From Gemmatimonadota bacterium (lineage in GTDB: Bacteria > Gemmatimonadota > Gemmatimonadetes > Longimicrobiales > Gaopeijiaceae), in the NCBI GenBank assembly GCA_028874905.1, contig JAPPGZ010000079.1:62001-126000 (forward strand): a stretch of 64,000 nucleotides of DNA. Direction: 5' to 3'. A program made the translations under genes and the position numbers. Each line of letters opens with the position of its first letter. The stretch's first letter is position 1. Under the pieces are notes generated by a model. It saw nothing but the letters and a program-made list of their open reading frames with translations, did not search any database and had not been told where the DNA came from. This document shows, one piece after another, positions 59,211 through 64,000 of this stretch.

Positions 59211-59550
59211 GCCCGTGGACAAAATCCCCCCGGCATTCGAACGGCGATGCATCCGGGCCGGACCGCTGCGCGCTGCGTTGCTCCTCGGGCCCGTAGCGCT
59301 GCTACTGGCCCTTTGTCGCGCCTTGCCGGCCCAGCGCCTCGCCGCTCTCGGTGCTCGGGCGGCTTTATCCACGGGCTTCGGGCAGCCCGTGGACAGAATC
59401 CCTCCGGCATTCGAACGGCGATGCATCCGGGCCGGACTGCTTCGCGCTGCGTTGCTCCTTGGGCCCGTAGCGCTGCTACTGGCCCTTCGTCGCGCCTTGC
59501 CGGCCCGGCGCCTCGCCGCTCTCGGTGCTCGGGCGGCTTTATCCACGGGC
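59211..59550. repeat. two tandem copies of a 166-bp element with terminal inverted repeats
   Basis: Copy 1 (59211-59376) and copy 2 (59385-59550) differ at about eight, mostly transition, positions. Each starts GCCCGTGGACA and ends TTATCCACGGGC, an inverted repeat of about 13 bp with one mismatch. Each has a central dyad GTAGC-GCT-GCTAC flanked by GGGCC and GGCCC. An 8-bp spacer separates them, giving a 174-bp period. They fill the 439-bp gap between the 59155 (-) and 59595 (+) genes. No transposase is present. They look like a non-autonomous MITE/REP-type element. Outside the copies, 59156-59210 and 59551-59594 show only the expected promoter space and an AAGGAG site. Confidence 0.8.
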
Positions 59551-59594
59551 TGCTACGTTGCGAGGCATATCGAGCGTCTACCAAGGAGACCCTG

Positions 59595-62500
59595 ATGGAT
59601 TCCAGAGCGCGCTTTCCCTTGTCCTCGCGTCGGGGGTCCTCGTTGGCGGCCGCGGCCGGGGCACTGTTGGTCGCCTTGGCCCACGCCACGGCGCCCGCCC
59701 CCGCCCGCGCCCAGCAACCCGCCTGGACCGTCGAGGCCCACACCGGCCCGGTCCGCGAGCTTGCGTTCGAAGCCACCGAAGGCACGTGGATGAGCGTGGA
59801 CGTCTCGCCGGACGGCGCTCACATCGTCTTCGACCTGCTCGGCACGATCTACGAGGTGCCGGTCCTTGGAGGGGATGCCGTCGCCCTCACATCCGGACGC
59901 TCATGGAACCTGTCCCCCCGGTACAGCCCCGACGGGCGGCAGATCGCGTTCTCCTCCGACCGAACCGGCAGCCACCAGGTCTGGGTGCTCGACCGCGAGT
60001 CCGGCGAGGTTCGGCAGGTGTCCGAATGGCCGGACGCCAACATCTACCGGCCGTCCTGGTCCGACGACGGCGAGGGGCTGTATGCAGGGGTCTCGGGCGA
60101 CGGGATCGCGAGCCAGCTTGTCGCCTTCGACCTTGACGGCGGCGGTGGGCCGGAGTCGCTGATCGCCGGTCAGGGGCCGGTCAACGGGGCCCAGCCGCTT
60201 GCCAGTGGCCGGGGCTTCCTGTTCGAGCACCACGCGGAGGCCACATACCCCTTCGGCTTCAACCCGTACGTGATTCCGCCCGGCGGTTCCCGGATCGAGT
60301 GGTTCGACGAGGCGACCGGGACGAGCGAGATCGTCGTCGAGCGGCCAGGCGGCGCGTTTCAACCCACGCTTTCGCCGAGCGGCAGCGCGCTGGCATACGT
60401 GCACAGGGCTCTGGAAGGCACGGTGCTGATGCTCCTGGACCTGGAAACGCGGGAGGAACGCGTCCTTCTGACGGGTCTCGACCGCGACCGCCAGGACACG
60501 CGCCAGGCATACGGTCCCTACCCGAACCTGGCGTGGTACGAGGACGGGAGCGGTGTGGTGCTCGGTTACGAGGGCGGTCTTGCCTCGGTGGACGTGGTCA
60601 CCGGGACGGTGTGGCGGATTCCGTTCAGCGCGCCGGTGCGGCGGGAAATGTCCGAAACGATCCGCTTCGCGACGACATTGCCCGAGGACCGTGCGCGCAC
60701 CCGGACGCACCGCTGGGGCCGGCGCGTGGCCGACGGGGTCATCTCCGAAGCGCTGGGCGACCTCTGGCTTCACGACGAGTCGGGAGCGACCAACCTGACG
60801 CGCTCAGACGCGCACGAGACCAGTCCGGTGGTGGATCCGGCGTCGGGGGCGATCTACTTCGCGTCCTGGACGGACGACGAGTTGGGTTCGGTACGGCGAA
60901 TGGACCTGGCGGACGGGGGATCGGGCGACGGGCGGTCGGCCGACGACGCGCTGCGGCTGACGGCGGTCGCTTCGCAGTACGGGAGCCTGGCCCTCTCTCC
61001 CGACCGGACGGAACTGGCGTTCGTTCGGGGGACAGGCGGGCTGCACCAGGGGCGGTGGCTGTCGAACCAGACGCAGTTCGAGCTGGTGTTGCTTGGTCCC
61101 GAAGGGGAGCGGCGCCTCACCGGGGTGGAGGGACAGCCGCTGGAGTACGCCAACATCGCGGGGAAGATCCCGCCGGCGGTGGTGTTCGGGCCTGAAGGCG
61201 ATGTGGTGTACTTCACCGAGTTCGAAAACGACGTGCTCGTCCTCAAGCGGATCGGGACCGACGGCGCCGGCGAGCGGACGCTCTACGTGTTCCCGCACGC
61301 GGTGGACGCGGTGCCCTCGCCGGACATGGCGTGGATGGCGGTACGGGAATACCACCGCAGCTTCATCTTGCCCTTCGACCCTGGGGACGAACCGGTCACC
61401 GTGTCGCCGTACGATGGGGTGGGGCGCGCCTACCGGGTTGACCCGGAGGACGGTGGGTACATGGTCTGGTCCGAAGACGGCGAGACGCTGGGATGGACGC
61501 GCGGCACCGGCTTCTATGAAAAGACCGTGGACGAAATCGTGTCGGGCTCCTCCACCGCCCGCCGCACGGAGCTGGCGATCGAATACGAAGTGGACCGCCT
61601 GGCGGGCGTCGTCGCGATGACCAACGCGCGCGTCATTGCCATGGACGCGGCCCGCACGGTCATGGACAGCGCCACGGTGGTGGTCGACGGCGGGCGGATC
61701 GCGGCGGTCGGGCCTGACGTGGAAGTCCCCCAGGGCGCCCGCGTCTTCGACGTGCGCGGCAGCACGATCATTCCCGGCCTGATTGACGCGCACGCGCATC
61801 CGCACATCGACCATTCCTCGCTGCACGTGATCGAACAGGCGCCCGCGTATCTGCGCGGTCCCGTCGCGTACGGCGTGACCACCATGATCGAGGTGTACGG
61901 GAACGAGTACAGGGACGGCTGGCTGACGGACATGATCCGCGCCGGGAAGATGACGGGTCCCCGCTTCCTGACGACCGGTTCCGTCATCTACGGCAGGAGA
62001 CAGAGCGGCCGGCTGCGCATGTTCCGCCCCATCCAAACGCTCGACGACGCGCGTGAACAGCTGCGCTGGAACCGCGACCATGGCGCCATCGCCGTGAAGG
62101 ATTACTCCCAGCCGACCCGGAAGCGGCGGCACCTGGTCGCGACGGCGGCCCGGGAACTTGGGCTCAATGTCCTCTCGGAGTCCGCGGCCGACCCGCAGAT
62201 GAACCTGACCCAGATCATGGACGGGGTGACGGGCCTGGAGCACACGATGGGTCTGGCGCCGTTCCACGACGACGTGGTCCGGTTTTGGGCGGGCACCGAC
62301 GCGGGAATGACGCCGACGCTGTCCGTCGTGTACAACGGTCCGATGGGCGAGGGCTGGTTCCACCAGGCCGGCGAGCTCTGGGAGGATCCGAAGCTGACCA
62401 ACTTCATCGATCCCATGTCGCTCATGCGCGTGCGCCGCAACACGCATCTCTGGCCCGACGACATGTACGCGTGGGAGATGGCCCGCGAACTCCGCAAGCT

Positions 62501-62852
62501 CTACAACGCCGGCACGTCGCTGCAGTTGGGCGCGCACGGCCAGATGATGGGCCTCGGCACGCACTGGGAGCTGGAGCTCTTCGCAGGCGGGGACTTCCCC
62601 TCCTCGCAGATCCTCGAGATCGCCACCATCCGCGGGGCGGAACAGCACGGCCTGGATGCGCAGATCGGTTCGCTCGAGGTCGGTAAGCTGGCGGATCTGG
62701 TCGTGCTGGACGGCAACCCGCTACAGGATATTCGTAATGTTGCCCAGATCCGGTACGTGATGAAGGGTGGAGTGCTCTACAGCGGGACGGATGCGGCGCG
62801 CGTGTGGCCCGACCCGCGCCCGGCGCCAAGGCCGTACTCCATGCGGGAATAG
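59595..62852 (+). CDS. amidohydrolase-family protein with N-terminal TolB-like beta-propeller
   Basis: This 1085-residue secreted protein has an ATG with AAGGAG six bases upstream; the signal ends APARAQ. Residues ~45-620 are WD40/TolB-like propeller repeats, including the TolB-type SPDGRQIAFSSDRTGSHQVW. Residues ~660-1085 are an amidohydrolase: PGLIDAHAHPHIDHSS carries the metal residues His733 and His735, a mid-domain EHTMGLA gives another His, and LEVGKLADLVVLDGNPL is the closing motif. It belongs to a group of secreted hydrolases common in Gemmatimonadota-like genomes. The substrate is unknown. The gene lies just downstream of the 166-bp repeats. Confidence 0.85.
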   Translation: MDSRARFPLSSRRGSSLAAAAGALLVALAHATAPAPARAQQPAWTVEAHTGPVRELAFEATEGTWMSVDVSPDGAHIVFDLLGTIYEVPVLGGDAVALTSGRSWNLSPRYSPDGRQIAFSSDRTGSHQVWVLDRESGEVRQVSEWPDANIYRPSWSDDGEGLYAGVSGDGIASQLVAFDLDGGGGPESLIAGQGPVNGAQPLASGRGFLFEHHAEATYPFGFNPYVIPPGGSRIEWFDEATGTSEIVVERPGGAFQPTLSPSGSALAYVHRALEGTVLMLLDLETREERVLLTGLDRDRQDTRQAYGPYPNLAWYEDGSGVVLGYEGGLASVDVVTGTVWRIPFSAPVRREMSETIRFATTLPEDRARTRTHRWGRRVADGVISEALGDLWLHDESGATNLTRSDAHETSPVVDPASGAIYFASWTDDELGSVRRMDLADGGSGDGRSADDALRLTAVASQYGSLALSPDRTELAFVRGTGGLHQGRWLSNQTQFELVLLGPEGERRLTGVEGQPLEYANIAGKIPPAVVFGPEGDVVYFTEFENDVLVLKRIGTDGAGERTLYVFPHAVDAVPSPDMAWMAVREYHRSFILPFDPGDEPVTVSPYDGVGRAYRVDPEDGGYMVWSEDGETLGWTRGTGFYEKTVDEIVSGSSTARRTELAIEYEVDRLAGVVAMTNARVIAMDAARTVMDSATVVVDGGRIAAVGPDVEVPQGARVFDVRGSTIIPGLIDAHAHPHIDHSSLHVIEQAPAYLRGPVAYGVTTMIEVYGNEYRDGWLTDMIRAGKMTGPRFLTTGSVIYGRRQSGRLRMFRPIQTLDDAREQLRWNRDHGAIAVKDYSQPTRKRRHLVATAARELGLNVLSESAADPQMNLTQIMDGVTGLEHTMGLAPFHDDVVRFWAGTDAGMTPTLSVVYNGPMGEGWFHQAGELWEDPKLTNFIDPMSLMRVRRNTHLWPDDMYAWEMARELRKLYNAGTSLQLGAHGQMMGLGTHWELELFAGGDFPSSQILEIATIRGAEQHGLDAQIGSLEVGKLADLVVLDGNPLQDIRNVAQIRYVMKGGVLYSGTDAARVWPDPRPAPRPYSMRE

Positions 62853-62922
62853 CCGGCTGGAGGGCGGTGTTTCGAGGTATGGCCGCTTTTCCGCAGAAGC
62901 GCGCAAGCGGTATCATATCCCA

Positions 62923-64000
62923 ATGACCGGGCCCCCCAAACCCCACCGCCACCTCGGCCTTCTCGGTGCGACGGGCATCGGCGTCGGCGCGATCGTGGGA
63001 GGCGGCATCCTGGCCCTCGCGGGCGTCGCGTTCCAGACCACGGGTCCCAGCGCGATCGTGGCCTTCGCCCTGAACGGGGTGATCGCCTTCATCACGGTCT
63101 TCTCTTTTGCCGAGTTGGCCGCGCGGTTTCCGCAGTCGGGCGGCACCTACACTTATGCGCGCAAGGTGCTCACCGTCGAGGCGGCCTTTGCGGTGGGGTG
63201 GATCGTCTGGTTCGCCTCGGTCGTTGCGGCCGTGCTGTACGCGATGGGGTTCGCGGTCTTCTTCGTTCCCCTGCTGGAGCGGATCGCGATCCTGGTCAAC
63301 GGGGAGGCTCCGGTGTGGCTCGGGGGTCGGGGAGCGCTGGTCTTCTACGCGCTTGCCGCGGTCGGCCTCTACGTCTGGCGGTTGACGCGGTCGGCCGCGG
63401 GTGGCCGCCAATGGGAGACGGTCGGGAAGGTCGTCGTCTTCGGCGTGATCATTCTGGCGGGGTTCCTCGCGCTCGCTACCGAGGCGCCGGCGCCCGGCGA
63501 GTTGGCCGCGCGCTTTCGTCCGTTCTTCCTGGAGGGCTTCGGTGGGCTTGCCCAGGCGATGGGCTACACCTTCATCGCGCTGCAGGGCTTCGACCTGATC
63601 GCGGCCGTGGGCGGGGAGGTGAAGAGGCCGAGGCGCAACGTGCCCCGCGCGATGTTCCTGTCACTCGGGACAGCGCTGGTCATCTATCTCCCGCTCCTCT
63701 TCCTCATCGTGGCCGTCGGTGCGCCTGACAGGCCCGTGGCGGAGGTGGCCGCGGAGAATCCCGAGATCATCGTGGCCGTGGCGGCGCGCAACTTCATGGG
63801 CTCGGCGGGCTACTGGCTGGTCGTGGTTGCGGGCATCCTGTCCATGCTCTCGGCGTTGCAGGCCAACCTGCTGGCGGCGTCGCGCTTTGCCCGCACGATG
63901 GGGTCGGACCGGACACTGCCACAGCGTTACGCACGACTCGCCCCCGGGACCGGCACGCCCACGGCTGCGATCTGGCTGTCCGCCGCCGTGGTCGCCTTTC
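62923..64000 (+). CDS. amino acid/polyamine permease (APC family), truncated by the window edge
   Basis: The gene runs from ATG 62923 to beyond the window end, with at least 359 residues visible and no stop. It is an APC-superfamily transporter: LGLLGATGIGVGAIVGGGIL opens the first helix, followed by FSFAELAARFPQSGGTYTYA and GFDLIAAVGGEVKRPRRNVP. These match the cation/amino acid transporter group. About ten hydrophobic helices are seen. The C-terminus, and any fused universal-stress domain, is outside the window. A TATCAT-like -10 lies at 62911-62916. Confidence 0.85.
   Translation, partial: MTGPPKPHRHLGLLGATGIGVGAIVGGGILALAGVAFQTTGPSAIVAFALNGVIAFITVFSFAELAARFPQSGGTYTYARKVLTVEAAFAVGWIVWFASVVAAVLYAMGFAVFFVPLLERIAILVNGEAPVWLGGRGALVFYALAAVGLYVWRLTRSAAGGRQWETVGKVVVFGVIILAGFLALATEAPAPGELAARFRPFFLEGFGGLAQAMGYTFIALQGFDLIAAVGGEVKRPRRNVPRAMFLSLGTALVIYLPLLFLIVAVGAPDRPVAEVAAENPEIIVAVAARNFMGSAGYWLVVVAGILSMLSALQANLLAASRFARTMGSDRTLPQRYARLAPGTGTPTAAIWLSAAVVAF

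Noticed and set aside
59211..59550. CRISPR array or insertion sequence
   Set aside because: There are only two long copies, no short spacer pattern and no transposase; a MITE/REP-like element fits better.
59103..59594. Upstream extension of the amidohydrolase reading frame through the tandem repeats
   Set aside because: The ATG at 59595 has AAGGAG and a proper signal peptide. The extension only translates the 166-bp elements and carries no domain.

Overview
The window is a GC-rich, densely coded bacterial chromosome segment with about 42 genes, little intergenic space and no recognisable rRNA, tRNA, CRISPR array or transposase. The mix of genes points to an aerobic, peptide-using member of the Gemmatimonadota or a close relative. 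That mix is: many secreted proteins with '...AQ' signal-peptide cleavage sites, several S9 peptidases, beta-lactamase-fold hydrolases, a beta-propeller amidohydrolase, a DUF5107/TPR protein and a DUF1592/DUF1552 pair. The phylum is an inference from gene content, not from a marker gene.

Layout: 40-4735 (-) is a metal-type RND efflux pump and its adaptor. 4827-8184 (+) holds an amidase and a secreted esterase-like protein. 8325-10689 (-) holds a ribbon-helix-helix/PIN toxin-antitoxin pair and a sulfite dehydrogenase with its cytochrome c partner. 10819-13524 (+) holds a secreted DUF5818-like protein and a beta-lactamase-fold hydrolase. 13552-16382 (-) holds a PQQ-type sugar dehydrogenase, an SRPBCC/ArsR pair and a probable outer-membrane protein. 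16523-28232 (+) holds a DPP IV peptidase, a DUF5107/TPR protein and a cytochrome/DUF1552/ankyrin operon. 28288-29698 (-) holds a lipoprotein and a zincin-like protein.

The centre of interest is 29809-48850, a ribosomal peptide natural-product locus of the TOMM type (thiazole/oxazole-modified peptides) with the NHLP/NHLM export architecture. One operon (+) carries an MFS pump, a cytokinin-dehydrogenase-like flavin oxidase, a fused YcaO cyclodehydratase and an unknown protein. A divergent 91-residue precursor (-) ends in Leu-Cys-Cys-Cys-Gly. A second operon (+) carries a short HlyD-type adaptor, a C39 peptidase/ABC exporter, a second NHLM ABC protein, an AlkB-like membrane di-iron hydroxylase fused to a GlnE-like nucleotidyltransferase module, an isoprenyl diphosphate synthase and an RND transporter. 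The inferred pathway is as follows. The cyclodehydratase turns the Cys run into thiazolines, the flavin enzyme oxidises them, the C39 domain removes the leader behind Ala-Gly and the product is exported. The hydroxylase fusion and the prenyl synthase suggest an added lipid or isoprenoid step that I cannot assign.

After the cluster, 48873-55604 (-) holds a class C hydrolase, a prolyl oligopeptidase, thrC, thrB and a sterol-desaturase-family hydroxylase. 55717-58667 (+) is an M19 dipeptidase, a small membrane protein and a sodium:solute symporter, plausibly a peptide-use operon. 58689-59155 (-) is a pair of coupled or frameshifted ORFs. 59211-59550 holds two tandem copies of a 166-bp element with terminal inverted repeats. 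The window ends with an amidohydrolase and an amino-acid permease that runs off the edge.
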